In this document: piece after piece, positions 35,219 through 46,713 of the stretch
Numbering within the stretch: position 1 is the first letter of the stretch
How the letters are laid out: each line of letters begins with the position of its first letter
Assembly: GCA_964034945.1 (NCBI GenBank)
Contig: OZ035963.1
Span: 1,240,001 to 1,304,000 of the forward strand
DNA length: 64,000 bases
Reading direction: 5' to 3'
From: Chrysopilus asiliformis
Taxonomy: Eukaryota; Arthropoda; Insecta; Diptera; Rhagionidae
Notes under the pieces: generated by a model
What the model saw: the letters and a program-made list of their open reading frames with translations, nothing else
Database searches by the model: none
What the model was told of the DNA's origin: nothing
Program-made: the position numbers and the translations under genes

Positions 35219-35553
35219 TCATACTAATATATAAAAATAAGTTGGTGTCTGTCTGTCCGTCTGTCTGTCTGTCTGTTCCTCTTTCACGCAAAAACGGCTG
35301 AACCGATTGACTTGAAATTTAGCATAAGTGTCTGTGGTAGTTCTGGTTCCAACATAGGAACACGGAAAAGTAGCGCGACGGGTGGGGGGGAGTAAGGGGA
35401 GGGGGTAAAGTGATTTCGAAACTTTGCGCTATGTTACTCTTTCGCGGGGAAACTACCGAGCAAATTAGCCTGAAGTTTAGCTCCAACATAGACCATCAAA
35501 AAAAAAAAAAATTTAAAAAAACGTAACCCGGCAACGACGGGTATGCAAGCTAG
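35219..35553 (+). mobile_element. Helitron-like non-autonomous element, copy 2
   Basis: The start TCATACTAATATATAAAAAT follows an A. The end has the ACCCG/CGGGT hairpin, ATGCAAG and CTAG before a T. The terminal 9-mer TCATACTAA is duplicated at the left (the first copy starts at 35210). The interior matches copy 1 closely, with small deletions. Non-coding. Confidence 0.85.
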
Positions 35554-36657
35554 TCGATTATAATATTATTATTGCACAGGAGCCAACCAATAGTTCAAGT
35601 ATTATTTTAAAAGTATTTCAAATTATGTTTGAAATTATAGTGCCGTACGATCCACTGTTCTCAACTAAACAAACATTGGTTGAAAAACATTGACAAGCGT
35701 TTACGAGTTTTTCGCAACTATCATGACAAAAGCACAAACAGCAAATAAAATGTTTTTATAGCTTGAATTTAATGTTTTTATTTTTCTTTTCATTCTAGTT
35801 CGTTTTTTTTCAATAATTCTGTTTTTTTCGTCCTATCCTCAATTTTTTGAAAAACAAACATTCTGTGATGACATGGAATTGAAGAAAGCACTCCGAAAAT
35901 CGGAAGAGAAGTTAAAGAAAGAAGGAAGTCATGTACTTAAAGCGTTTAGCTAAGCGGATTGAGGACAACACAAATCTACTAAAATGATAAGACGGGATAT
36001 TGTCTGGAGTGGAGGAGTTTGAGTACGCGTCTATATAAGGGAAAAAAGCCGGAATTATGGAATATCTCCATTGCAATGGGATGGTATGGTATGGTATGGG
36101 ATACGTAGTTGACAGGAATGACAAACAAACGAACAAACAACACAAACAGATTAATATCACGAAAAAGGAAGTAACTAAACTAAACATTTACGAGTATATA
36201 ACGTCTATCTATCCGGGACATATACAAACACCTCTACAAAGAAAGCACAATCTATTTGAAGGACTCTCTAGGAAAGTTAGCATTAGCTAACGCTATATAA
36301 CCTTCGTGTTTGTCATTTCGCTCAAATGTCATCGCCCGTCCGGGCTTTTGAGACTGAAGAAACAGTCCTTACAATATTTACATCGATGCCATACCATGAC
36401 GAACCGCCATTCCTTGTCGCAGGAAGCGGGTGGAAAATGACTGACTACTGGTATAGGAATCTCGATGTTGTTAGGGTTTTTGGTTTTACGCAAGAGTTGT
36501 TTTTCTGAAATACTTTTGAAAAGTCTTTATGCTCAAATCTACATAATAACTGGAATAATTGAAGAATGCGTATATGCGTGACATGACATCGTCATATTTA
36601 CAAGAAAACCATTCCACCATTCGCGTCTATCGGAGCGGCCGCCCACTTCGACATTAC
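35554..36657. other. no recognised gene; GGTAT microsatellite
   Basis: Short open frames at 35912-36290 on both strands cover a GGTAT run (36077-36101). A frame at 36326-36508 (MSSPVRAFETEETVLTIFTS) is unassigned. Confidence 0.45.
36077..36101 (+). repeat. (GGTAT)n microsatellite
   Basis: About four units of GGTAT with GGGAT at each side. Confidence 0.8.
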
Positions 36658-36662
36658 CTCAC

Positions 36663-36772
36663 CGTTACAGGGCAAGTATTAGGCAATCCTTGGAGTAGTA
36701 ATACTATTAGACCATAAGCGTTAGCGCCTATATCCGTAAATCTAAGCAGAGTTAAGGGAGAAAATCCTAAGC
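36663..36772 (-). CDS. weak candidate internal exon
   Basis: On the minus strand, a pyrimidine-rich tract (TTTGTTTGTTTTGTTGGCTC) and TTTTAGCAG precede about 36 open codons. The peptide runs LGFSPLTLLRFTDIGANAYG, then LIVLLLQGLPNTCPVTV, followed by a GTGAGG donor. The local GC is higher than around it. No family is recognised; one in-frame peptide and two splice-like sites in a 64-kb window can arise by chance. Confidence 0.2.
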
Positions 36773-39339
36773 CTGCTAAAACGAGCCAACAAAACAAACA
36801 AACAAATAACAAAGTATTAATGTCAATTTAAGACTAGTAAAACGTTTTATTTCCTACTGCCGAAAATCACGACATATACAAATATTTGATTTTTTTTTGC
36901 TTTGTTTTTTCTTTTAAACAACAAGGACTAAAACTTTTCACTTAATATTAGAAGTTCATTAACAGCTAATGAATGCTAAGCACTTGAGTTATTGTACCCT
37001 CAGTTAATCTAGTCATTGCCCATGCATTGAAAATAAACTAAATAAACAATGGTCTGTAACCCTTCTAGGTTTCTTTTAAGTTGAATGTAAATGGATTAAA
37101 TTTCAAGATTTTTTTCGACACTTTTGGTGGTTTGTTTTTTTAAATAAAGATTTAATTAAAAAATGTGTTTTTTGTAATTTAAAAAAAAATTGATGTGAAC
37201 TGCGCAAGACTTTCTTATACGAAATCTACGCTTGTTCACAATTTATATACTAAAACCTGACAAATAAAATATTAGTCTACAAAAATTATGATTTTTTTTT
37301 ACGAAATCAGAAAAAATCTTGAGAGCGGTAAAATATATCGATTTAAGGTAAAAAAAAATTAAATTAAAAGGTCCTGGTCTAGCAAAGAAATCGACTTTTT
37401 CCCTTCTTCCTTCCCTAATAAGTCCTGAGCTAAAATTGTAATTCAATCGGCCGAACAGTTTCAAAATTGGAGTGTAAAAAGTGATTACCCATTAAATACG
37501 TCTCACTTTTGATGGGAAGGTGGTCTGAAGTAGTGTAACGACAGTAGAAACGCGAACTAAGTGACGAGAGAGTTAGATTAGGGGAATTACAATCCCTTAT
37601 ATTCTGTAATCTTATCTAAGATATACAGTTTAATCTTTAAAGATATTTACTTTAGTGTTGTAAAAATTTGCGACGCAAAATAAAATAACTGGAGAAACTG
37701 GTAAGAGACCGGAAATGAAAAGAAAATCAAATACATATCCCACTCGAAAAAAAAATATTCAAAATTGAATTAAGTTCACTGACGCGATGAGTTTTTGTGA
37801 AGGGTTAGTAACTTTTTATGGAATCATTACAATTTAGCAAGTGGTTAAAAATCTAAACACTCAATTTGCAATTTGTTATACAGTACAAAGCGATGTACAG
37901 TGCGCAGTTTGCAAAATACATGCTTGTTTTAAGACCACACTACCATTTTTCGAATATCTATTAAATTAAAAAATCCTCCAAAATGAAAAAGTCTTTTAGG
38001 CAAAGACTGGCTTCTTTTCAATTTCAATGCCTCTGTGGAATTTTTAAATCCGCGTCATTCAATTCAAAAGATATGATTGTGACAGACGTAAGGGTCGAGT
38101 CAATGATAGGAAGCCAGAGAATCTTAGAATCAATTGAGAAAACGAGACGAAAGAATGGATCATAGTAAGTGAGTGGAAGGATGAAATTCTAAGCAGGCTG
38201 ATATGACGGTTCTGGAATAAATCCGGTTCGAACCCGTGAACCTTATTTCGTATCTCAATTCAGCTCGAAAATTCACAGCATACCGACATCAAAGTGCGAA
38301 AAATTTCTTTATTTATTTCGTTTGGTCTTTTCCTGCCCTTTTGCACTTTATCAGGGAAACGTCGTACCTACCTAACACATAGAAACACACATGCACGCAC
38401 ACATAGCGCCGCCAAATCGCAATTCACTTCAACACCCAAAATTGCCTAAAGATTGTGTGAACTTTTTGTGCCCTAAGTCACCCATTCCAAACTTTAAATA
38501 TTGTCTGAGAGTTAGAAAGAAGACAAATTCTTTTGAAAAGTAAATGAAACGCAAAGAAAATAAATTTTTTCGGGAATCCCCCAAATGACTTCACCTTCTT
38601 TTCGTTGTTCCGTATTGTTATTAAATTTACAGAGAAAAGCAATTTGCGAGATCGGTGGCGCAGAAGGATGTCTATGAAACGAGCAACTCCACAACTGGAG
38701 TTTTAAAGGAAAACGAAAGGAAAATGTCATTGAATGAAAGCAAAGAAATAAAAGAACAACTTTTTTTTTTGGGAAAAACTGAATGAAACACAGGTCGAGT
38801 TTTTTTTATATAAAGTAGAAATTTTTCTTTATAATTCGAATTCCTTGATTACCGCATACCTGAGTATTTTTGGCGTCAGTTAAAGTTAGATTTAGATTTA
38901 AGAGATTTTGTTTGAATCTGACGAATCAGAAATTTTGACGTATTTATTTCTGTTTCTGTGAAACATTAATTTCTTATCGTAATTAAATGAAACTTTTATT
39001 CAATTTAGTTTTCATTAAATATATATTATATTCATAGTTAAATTATTTTTTGTGCATCAAACTAGAGTTCAACAAACAAATGCCTTTACACCAAGTTTCA
39101 GCGAGCTCTATTTTTTGAAAAAAATCGCAAAAAATTGCAGTGGTTAGCCCATGATTTTTTGATGGCAAAAAATGTTTTTTTCTGAATTTTTGTCTGATCG
39201 CGCTGAAACTTGGAATGTAGGGGTTTTGGGCGACGAGAAATCGAAATCCGTTGTCCATTTTGAGCTATCTCCTTTTTTTGAGGCGACCCTAGGCGCCCTG
39301 GCCAAACCGTGAGAGCTATCGAAAAACGGACAACGGATT
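36773..39339. other. no recognised gene; ACTTTC-family piece
   Basis: 37211-37480 begins ACTTTCTTATACGAAATCTA and aligns to the start of the 55.6-kb repeat (CTTGAGAGCGGTAAAATATA versus CTTGAGAACGGCAAAAGATA). A 60-codon frame at 37983-38165 ends at a GTAAGTG string but has no clear acceptor. The string GGTTCGAACCC near 38223 is not part of a tRNA fold. Confidence 0.45.
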
Positions 39340-39615
39340 CGTGATCAGCGATCCCCCATTATCGAACCCCAGGGGTTCGGTGAGTCAGTCTCCGGGGTTC
39401 AGCGGTAATCAAAACACACACTTTTCGTTTTTATGTGAAAATCCTGTTATTTGTTCTTTAATGGTTTTGTTCATTTTGTGCACCTATGTATAAATATATA
39501 CCTATGTTTTGAATTTGAAAAAATCATATTTTTTTTTTCCAATTAAGAAGGGTTCGGTGAACGCGCATATGAAACTGGTGGGAGTCAGTACCTCCAACAA
39601 GGTTAAGAGCCACTG
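39340..39615. mobile_element. hAT-like non-autonomous element, right end
   Basis: The complement of 39601-39615 is CAGTGGCTCTTAACC, the classic shape of many hAT terminal repeats (CAGTGGTTCTTAACC). Inside are CGAACCCCAGGGGTTCGGTG at about 39363 and AAGAAGGGTTCGGTGAACGC at about 39546, phrases common in hAT MITEs. The left terminus and 8-bp duplication were not found, so the left limit is nominal. Confidence 0.4.
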
Positions 39616-41440
39616 TGTTAGAGTGTCATGTTTAAATTTTCTGATAATTTCTCTTCTCTATTTTCAATTTTGATCACATAATGTCGTGCCAATGTTAAAA
39701 AGTCGGTAAAGGCTATTTACTAACTTGAAATATAAATTTTTCCTGCATGGTCAGTGGAAATCATGATAGGCGATACTTGCAGAATATCAATGCGAAAAAT
39801 GTTGTTCTAAGAAGAAATCAATGGGAAACTCCGACTTGATGACAATAAAAAAGCATACAGTCGATTACACATAACGTGTCAGTTAAATTACGGACAATAA
39901 CAAAAAGGAACCGTATAATGTCCTTGTTTCTTTACCATCAGTATTTCTCAAGCCTTCATTCTTTTGCTCAGAACCTTCTCACTGAACCACCTTCCGTCGT
40001 CGTCCTTCCACCACCCTAAAACCATTTTCCTGGAGGTAATTTATTTATACGTTTCTCTTTTTTTCGCAACTTTGAAAAATGTCCATATTCTGTGAAGACA
40101 CAAGTCGCTAGTTTGAAATCACTTTCAATGACAAATACTCAGTCATCCAGCAACAAATTGATTTTCCGCCCAAGTAAAACGTTTTCTTTTTCCATTTATC
40201 CAATTTTTTTTCCAGTTGCCGTATTTCCCTTCATCATTGTCTTCGATTTCGTCGACTTCTTCGACTTTTCCGGTTTCAATCTCCTTGCCCTTTGGAAAGT
40301 AAATCGAAACTGAGGAAAAACGATCAATAAATAATTCGCCAAACAATTCAAAACATTCCATAGGATGGGGGGAAAAACCGAAAACAGCATAGTATGCCTC
40401 CTCAATGATATTTTATTCCTATACCGCATGATTTTTTTTTCCACCACGTCTTTACTAAGTCGGAAAAGTGATGCTGATGCTCTTGACTAGTGGAAATGTT
40501 TGAAGGAATCTAGCGGCAGCAATTTCATATATTCGTGATAGAATCCAGGATTCAACGTTGATGAGGGGGATAGTGACGGCGACAGCCGGTCGTCCTCAAT
40601 CGAGAGTCCACAATATCGAATTGATGTGTTAGAAGGTCTGAAGTGTAATGCGGGCAAGTAACATTAACAAGAAGAAAGTTATTCAATGATGATATCTATT
40701 TATCTATACGAGTATGTTTTCGTCCTTATTAGGAATCTTAGAGATACAGCTAGAAGCTGAAAACTGAACAACTAAGGAGGAATACTCACAGGGAACTAGA
40801 AAAACTCATTTGTATCGGGATAAAAGGGAAGCTTTTTGCTAAAGGAAGCAGAGTAGGATACTGGAATGGGAATTCGGGAATGATGCGAAGGTTGATGTAG
40901 CCATAATAAATGGGGATGGGATTCTTTGTATTCTTTTCGGTCTTTCAATTAACCGAATCTGTATCTTGTATTTCCCTATATATCATTCAAATTCTCTGGT
41001 AGCTGTTTTCGGTTGGTGTCGATGGATCTGAATCGGTGCTTTTCTCATTCTCGGAAAATGGTGCAAAGAGGTCTAATGCCATCGTAAAAATAAAATCAGA
41101 TCGTCTGTACGTTTTGGCGGGTTTTAGGGGATTTGCTGAGGGATGTTTGTTATCAAATTAACGACATTTTCATCTGGTTACTTAAGACGTCATTGGTATT
41201 AACTGAATAACATTATGTCAGAGAAATTGTGAGGACGATCTTCTATTGAAATCTGTAAATCTATTTAGTTTCCTTATTTATTTGTTGCGATTTCTTTATT
41301 AAATATTATTGTGATTTAAATGATTTAGTTTTTCTTATACCAATGAAACGTATTAGATTTGTATAGAAAAATGTTTAGCGTGTGTTTTATGATTAGTAGA
41401 GCCAAAAACGTTGCAGAAAAATTAAAAAAAACATTTTCGT
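39616..41440. other. no recognised gene
   Basis: Open frames at 40092-40447 on both strands overlap and are unassigned. The segment at 41058-41102 repeats the one at 24701-24745 with about 38 of 44 bases identical. Confidence 0.45.
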
Positions 41441-41446
41441 ACGTGT

Positions 41447-41515
41447 TTCAGAAAAAAAGCGAGATAAATATTTATTTTATTATTTGTGCTTTTATCTCGC
41501 TTTTATTTCTGATAC
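41447..41515. repeat. diverged GCGAGATAAA hairpin
   Basis: GTTTCAGAAAAAAAGCGAGA and its near-complement TCTCGCTTTTATTTCTGATA form a foldback around a short AT loop. The arm matches the long hairpin at 52509-52790 (AAAAAGCGAGATAAA, TGATACAC, TTTTAGTGCATT versus TTTTAGTACATT), so it is an older copy of that element. The overlapping 110-codon frame is a by-product. Confidence 0.6.
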
Positions 41516-41691
41516 ACATTCTTGTTTTACCTTTTAGTACATTTTTTTTATTAAAAAAAAAATATTGTTTTAGGAAAATTATATTATTTTTTGAACTATC
41601 TGCGATTTTACTTACATGTAAAAATAATTTCATTCCAAGATGCTATCTTTCTTTCAACAGCATCTTTCCTATCCGTAAATCTAGTCTTTAA

Positions 41692-42594
41692 ATCCACTCG
41701 CATTTATCAGAATTGAGTAAATTTAATATGATTTATCATGGGGTTATTAAATTTTAAAATGGTTCATATCGATCGATATAACATAACTAAGAGATCCTTA
41801 TATAATTCCATTTAATCTGGACATATCAAAATTGTTTGCTTTCGATTTATTAAATTACAGGAAGTCTAGGTATATATTTGACATATATTCATCCGTCCAC
41901 ATATAAACTTTATACAATTGTAACTCATGGGAAAACCGAATTCCGTTCAAGTTACCATTAGAAATTTACCTTTGATTCAAAATCCCATACAATACGAAAC
42001 AACTATATAACAAATGTTCGCCAATATTATCACATTTGTTATGATCCGGAAATGAACTCTAAAACATCTTCAGGTCTTAATATAGTATACAAAATATATT
42101 GTGTTCCTTTAAAATCTTTTGTACTGATTCCTGGATGTATTCATGCTATGGTAAACACTCCAACTGTGCTCCAATTGGTCAAGCATACAATTAAAGTTGA
42201 GATTCACTGATTTATATAATATCTACATATCTATATAGATTTGGCATGTAGAACTAACCTGAAATTCATGTTCAGGAAATACACTCTTATATATATATGA
42301 TGCACGAATAAAGGAGATCATAGAATGAAAAATTTGTTACAGTATACTAGGTATAAGCCTTAATAAAAGTTTTTGGTAAACAAGCCAAATGATATAAATT
42401 GCTGGTCATTGCAAGAATCCTTAATAAATTAAATTTAATGGCTCATCCAACTTAACAGAATTATTTAGAGTCAGGAAAGGAAATTATCTTGAGAGTAGCA
42501 AACCTCAGAAGTATTACACTATACTCGTATGCATTTTACTCGTGTATAAATATGTATAAGACTGTGTTTAATCACAGCGGAGCAGATCAAACTT
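41692..42594. other. no recognised gene
   Basis: AT-rich DNA with nothing supported before the foldback cluster. Confidence 0.5.
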
Positions 42595-42830
42595 CTGGGC
42601 ACCAATCATGTATTCCGACGCGTCTCTGTCTTTCCACTTCGACGCAGCTTTTAACTCTTGACTTCGCCATATCAGCAGCTTCAAATTTGCTGGAGTGACA
42701 ATCAGAATCACGTTTCGATTCATAGTGACGATTCTGCGAAATTTCAAGCTGCAGATATGGCGATGTCAAGAGTTAAAAGCTGCGTCGAAGTCGAAAGACA
42801 GAGACGCGTCGGAATACATGATTAGTGCCC
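42595..42830. mobile_element. GACGCGTC foldback element, copy 1
   Basis: A 236-bp nearly perfect palindrome. The left arm starts CTGGGCACCAATCATGTATT then CCGACGCGTCTCTGTC, and the right arm is its complement. The centre is near the TCACGTTTCGATTCATAGTG segment. Copies 43563-43800 and 58894-59131 share the full length. The open frames on both strands (e.g. QELKAASKSKDRDASEYM) arise from the palindrome and are not genes. No target duplication was defined. Confidence 0.85.
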
Positions 42831-43563
42831 TGGGCATCAATCGTGCAACGAGACGCGTCTCCGTCTTTGAGCTGAGACGGCGACATCGACGCGACACGTT
42901 TTTCTAATCGTGTATCGCGACACTAAAAAGTTTGAACGTTCAATGGATTGAATTTCTTAAATCAATTATAGGTCATGCTAAATAAAGCTTTCCGAGTGCA
43001 CAATAAGGACCAGTTTTGCTCACTACAAATATCTTTCTACAGAAACGTCAAAATAAAAATATTTGGATTAGCTGAAATTAATTTTATGGTAAGTTCACCA
43101 GAGAAAAGGGAATTACGAGTTGTTCGCAGGTTCTCAAGGGACAAAAATGATCCGTTCCAGCTCATCTCAAAACTGTAGTGTATAATTAATAGACTTTTTG
43201 ATTGAAGTGAATAAAAATCAAATCCTCCCACAAAAGTTTTTTCTTTTTGTTGCCGTAGGCACCATTGTCAAACGCGCCCCTCGCTAAGGCATTATTTACA
43301 TTCATGAACCTTTCCCACTGGTTTTCACTTGTTATCTTCCTGAAATCATATAAATTTATTATAATTTAAAAACAAAAACTTTTATTTACTTTGGTTCCTC
43401 CATTGTGAAATGACAGATGAAATGACACTGAGCGACGCCTCAAACTGTGTCGCTGAACGAAAAGACGAGTCGCTAGTATGCAACGACGCGTCTCCATACA
43501 CGATTGCTTTTCTTAATGAAAGACACAATTTCGTGTCTGCGTCGCGTTACACGATTGATGCCC
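42830..43563. mobile_element. larger GACGCG-family element between two foldbacks
   Basis: The left end is GGGCATCAATCGTGCAACGA and the right end, complemented, GGGCATCAATCGTGTAACGC, about 730 bp apart and directly abutting the foldbacks on each side. Further end-like motifs lie inside (TAATCGTGTATCGCGACAC near 42906; GACGCGTCTCCATACACGAT near 43485). The middle, 42910-43400, is unrelated AT-rich DNA. It could be a longer family member or the product of several nested insertions. Confidence 0.5.
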
Positions 43564-43800
43564 TGGGCTGGAATCATGTATCTCGACGCGTCTCTGTCTT
43601 TCGACTTCGACGCAGCTTTCAACTCTTGACTTCGCCATATCAGCAGCTTCAAATTTCCTGGAGTGACAGTCAGAATCACGTTTCGATTCATAGTGACGAT
43701 TCCGCGAAATTTCAAGCTGCAGATGTGGCGAAGTCAAGAGTTAAAAGCTGCGTCGAAGTCGAAAGACAAAGACGCGTCGGAATACATGATTGGTGCTCTG
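43563..43800. mobile_element. GACGCGTC foldback element, copy 2
   Basis: The same palindrome as 42595-42830, in direct order, with a changed left tip (CTGGGCTGGAATCATG) and a right tip GGTGCTCTG. It is separated from copy 1 by the 730-bp family member. Confidence 0.8.
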
Positions 43801-43884
43801 GTTCTTTGTTTTCCATCAAATTGTAGGAAACATCTTTGGAAACTAGAAGAAAAAGTGGAATGAAAAATAGTCATAAAAATTCAT

Positions 43885-44350
43885 AACAAAATTGCTTTGC
43901 ATTACAAAAATATCAGTTGTGATCAATATAAAACTTTCCTCTTGAATATTTACATAGTTTCGGAAAAAAGATGTGAGAAATAATATTTTTTTAAACATCT
44001 GGAGAACCGTTCAAAATACGTAAAAATCGTTAAACGAAAAAATGCAGAAAGTTTTCTTTTGTTTCAATCCGGTTATATGCATTTTTTCATTAAAGGGCAG
44101 TTTTCGAGGAATTTTGAAAAAACCGAATTTGTTTTTAATATCTTGAGAAACAATTTCAAGTCGCTAGATCGACACATTCTCGATTTATTTAAGATTCGTA
44201 CAACTGACAGACCGACAGACAGATGCACGGACATCCTTATAATTTTTCCTGAAACCGATTTCGTACTGATCAGAAATTTTCTATCTGCCCTCGGTCCCGA
44301 GTCGATTTCCATCATGAATACAATACCTACCCTCTATAGAAGAGGAAAGT
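43885..44350 (+). repeat. ACTTTC-family repeat, copy
   Basis: It begins with AAAAATATCAGTTGTGATCA and AAAACTTTCCTCTTG, and contains a CTGACAGACCGACAGACAGA run. It ends ATCATGAATACAATACCTAC ... AGAGGAAAGT, which complements the ACTTTCCTCT near 43933. It aligns in order to 55590-56520, but about half the length. An 80-97-codon frame crosses it on each strand; both are repeat by-products. Confidence 0.65.
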
Positions 44351-45150
44351 AACAGATAAGAATTACAAAACAAAGAAATAAAACAATCACGGTGCAGTCC
44401 TTTTCCAGACTACACACTCGTATAATATTCAAGAAGTTTTTCTGATTTCCCCAAATATTTATGTGTTTTATTTTTAACACTACAGTGACTGGTAGTTATG
44501 ATGGCTGCTTTTTATTTAGTAAAATAGATAAACTCTCCAATTATTTCATGGCAACATGTTTCGGTTCATCGCACTGGGAATAAGTCTCCTTTTTTTGATG
44601 GTCCTTTACTAGATATGAGTCTCCCAAAGGCTCAACACGTATCCGTTGTCAAAATAGACTAACTTTTTATTCTCTTCTGGTTTTTGTTCTATGTTTGCTG
44701 TAATTCGTATGTTTGTGGCGTCAATGGATACGTGTTTATGCGCTTGTGTTTGTGTATTATTACACAATAATAATACAAGGACCGACCCGTTTGCCGTTAC
44801 TTCTATTTCCCGTAGCTCGTCATCTAAATGTTAAAGGAAAGAGCCTCGAAATATAGGATACTAACATTAATTATTTAGTGTAGGAAGTGGAACCACCGGC
44901 AATAGAATAGAATAGAATGGAGTAGAGTAGATGACACGAAGAAGCCGAAACACACGACAAACGTTGAGATTTTGGTTCTTGTGTAAAGGATGTAAACACG
45001 CATCTTAAAGGACATACAGAGGAGAGGGATGTCAAAGTGGCATAAAATATCCTGCCTGGTTGGGCTCGTGTTCACTTTGGCCGGTCGGTCGTCGGTGCCT
45101 CTATCTCGTACATACGAGTATAGCTACCGGCCATATGTGTCTCGTACATA
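44351..45150. other. no recognised gene
   Basis: Nothing supported; short AGAGTA/GAATA repeats near 44905-44930. Confidence 0.45.
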
Positions 45151-45167
45151 ATGGACAAATCCCATTC

Positions 45168-45173
45168 TTTATT
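45168..45173 (-). promoter_or_regulatory. candidate polyadenylation signal AATAAA
   Basis: AATAAA on the minus strand, about 26 bases after the stop codon at 45199. On its own it is common in AT-rich DNA; its position supports the exon call. Confidence 0.35.
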
Positions 45174-45198
45174 TTCATTTCTGGGCATCCCGTCTCTA

Positions 45199-45348
45199 CT
45201 AAAACATGTTCGCCTCTGGGGCAGGACGAGGAGGTGTTGTTTTTATGGCTCCTTTGTGTAATCCTTTGAGTAGCTGTTTTCCAGCCGACATTGTCACATG
45301 AACATCCAGCCCTTCATCCGAATCGTACAACGTTCCATGAATGTTTCC
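45199..45348 (-). CDS. candidate terminal coding exon of a minus-strand gene
   Basis: Minus strand: a strong acceptor (CTTATTTTCTTGTTTCAG) opens 49 codons ending in TAG. AATAAA lies about 26 bases after the stop (complement of 45168-45173). The peptide runs GNIHGTLYDSDEGLDVHVTM, SAGKQLLKGLHKGAIKTT and PPRPAPEANMF. It is rich in G, D, K and P, unlike AT-rich noise, and the surrounding sequence is more GC-rich. I do not recognise the protein; it would be a hydrophilic C-terminal tail. Upstream exons would lie at higher coordinates, and none is convincingly visible within the window. Confidence 0.45.
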   Translation of the reverse strand, partial: GNIHGTLYDSDEGLDVHVTMSAGKQLLKGLHKGAIKTTPPRPAPEANMF

Positions 45349-46169
45349 CTGAAACAAGAAAATAAGAACTGAAAATACATCCTTTCTGACTTCGATATCA
45401 GTGCCACTTTCCATCACGCCTTTCTTGCCTTCCTTCATTCCGACTTGTTTTTGGAAACTTTACATGCTAGTCAAAACTTTGAAATGACCTCCTTCAAGAT
45501 GTGAGCCCAACAGCCATATCCTTGCCTATTTAAGGATGTTTGCTTGCCTGTAATACCAATGTTCATCCATACTCATAAAACTCAACGGACATGTTTTCAT
45601 TTTTTTACATCCCAAATGAACAGATACTGGGATTCTACATAATGTAGCAGATATTGGTACTATAGAAGAGAATTGTAATGGATATGACTGCGGCTGTGAT
45701 TGTTATGCATATTCAAATATTAAAATTGAAATGACATTAATTTAATATTACTGTTATTATCAGTATTCAGCGGTTGCAGAGCTACACTACAAATGTATTT
45801 GGTTTGATTTTTGTAGGCCAATCATTGTGGATTTTAAATATTTAAAAAAAATATCCCCCGGGAGGATCTAAAAATAAATCGAACATTCATTGCATTGCGA
45901 CAAATTAATAACGAAAATACGCATTCCATGAAGCTTGAAATACAAGTGCAAGTGAATTTTTTTTTGTAGACACGGCGGGATTATTATGCGCAAAATGGGT
46001 CATTTTAAGAAAATTTAGTTTTTATAGTGTGAGGGAAAAAAGACACCCATATACAATTACTTGTAGCCTATGTTCAATGTATCATTAAGGTTTAATTTTG
46101 ATAAAATTTCGACAGACCGTTTTTGAGTTTTGTGGAAACAACCAAACCACAATTTCGATTTCGGTGCAG
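45349..46169. other. no recognised gene
   Basis: Upstream of the candidate terminal exon on the minus strand I see no clear donor-bounded coding island. Confidence 0.4.
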
Positions 46170-46172
46170 TAA

Positions 46173-46710
46173 TGCCGGAGACACATGTGCAGAATTTTGC
46201 ATGCAGCGCAGTTAGAATACACAGGTTTATATGAAGGAGCCCACACGTAAATTCTGCATGCAGCGCAGAGCTGCACCATGTCTCTATTTCTAATTTCTCT
46301 GCGCAGAATTAGTGATCCCAACTGAGGATTCTTGTTTGGTGTTTGGCAAAATCGCCTGTTAGCAAAGAGACTATGGACTAGATTCGTACACAGGGAAAAC
46401 GAAAGTTTGACATTTGGTAAGAACGATTTTTGGCGAAGAACAAGTCTCAGTTTTAAGTAGAAAATATTCAATACTTTGTGTTCACGTTATCTATGTCTTT
46501 CAGGAACATGAGGTGGTCCATCCATTTCCAAAGGTGATCCATCCATTTCCAATACAAAAATTGATTGTTTCGAATGAATTCAATCAATTCTTCTTCCATT
46601 GTTGACAGCAGCCGATGCGATGAAATGACAAAAAAAATCTGCTCATGTGTCTCAGCTGCAGATCTGCAAGCAGCGCTGCATGCAGAAATTCTGCACATGT
46701 GTCTCCGGCA
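46173..46710. mobile_element. PIF/Harbinger-type MITE (TAA duplication), 538 bp
   Basis: The ends TGCCGGAGACACATGTGCAG (left) and the same complemented (right) extend for about 40 bp with few differences (GAATTT, GCATGCAGCGC). TAA flanks both sides (46170-46172 and 46711-46713). Extra copies of the GCATGCAGCGCAG word lie inside (near 46255). The middle has a 2-copy tandem of CCATCCATTTCCA (46517-46550). The minus frame at 46085-46471 crosses the element boundary and is not a gene. Confidence 0.85.
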
Positions 46711-46713
46711 TAA

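Noticed and set aside
37983..38165. 60-codon frame followed by GTAAGTG
   Set aside because: No convincing acceptor and composition close to background; the donor match alone is weak.
38215..38245. GGTTCGAACCC resembling a tRNA T-arm
   Set aside because: No acceptor, D or anticodon stems can be drawn around it.
41359..41691. 110-codon plus-strand frame with hydrophobic stretches
   Set aside because: Covers the diverged GCGAGATAAA hairpin; hydrophobicity comes from T-rich codons.
43410..43826. 138-codon frame and its antisense partners
   Set aside because: Translation of the GACGCGTC foldback; the same peptide appears at every copy, on both strands.
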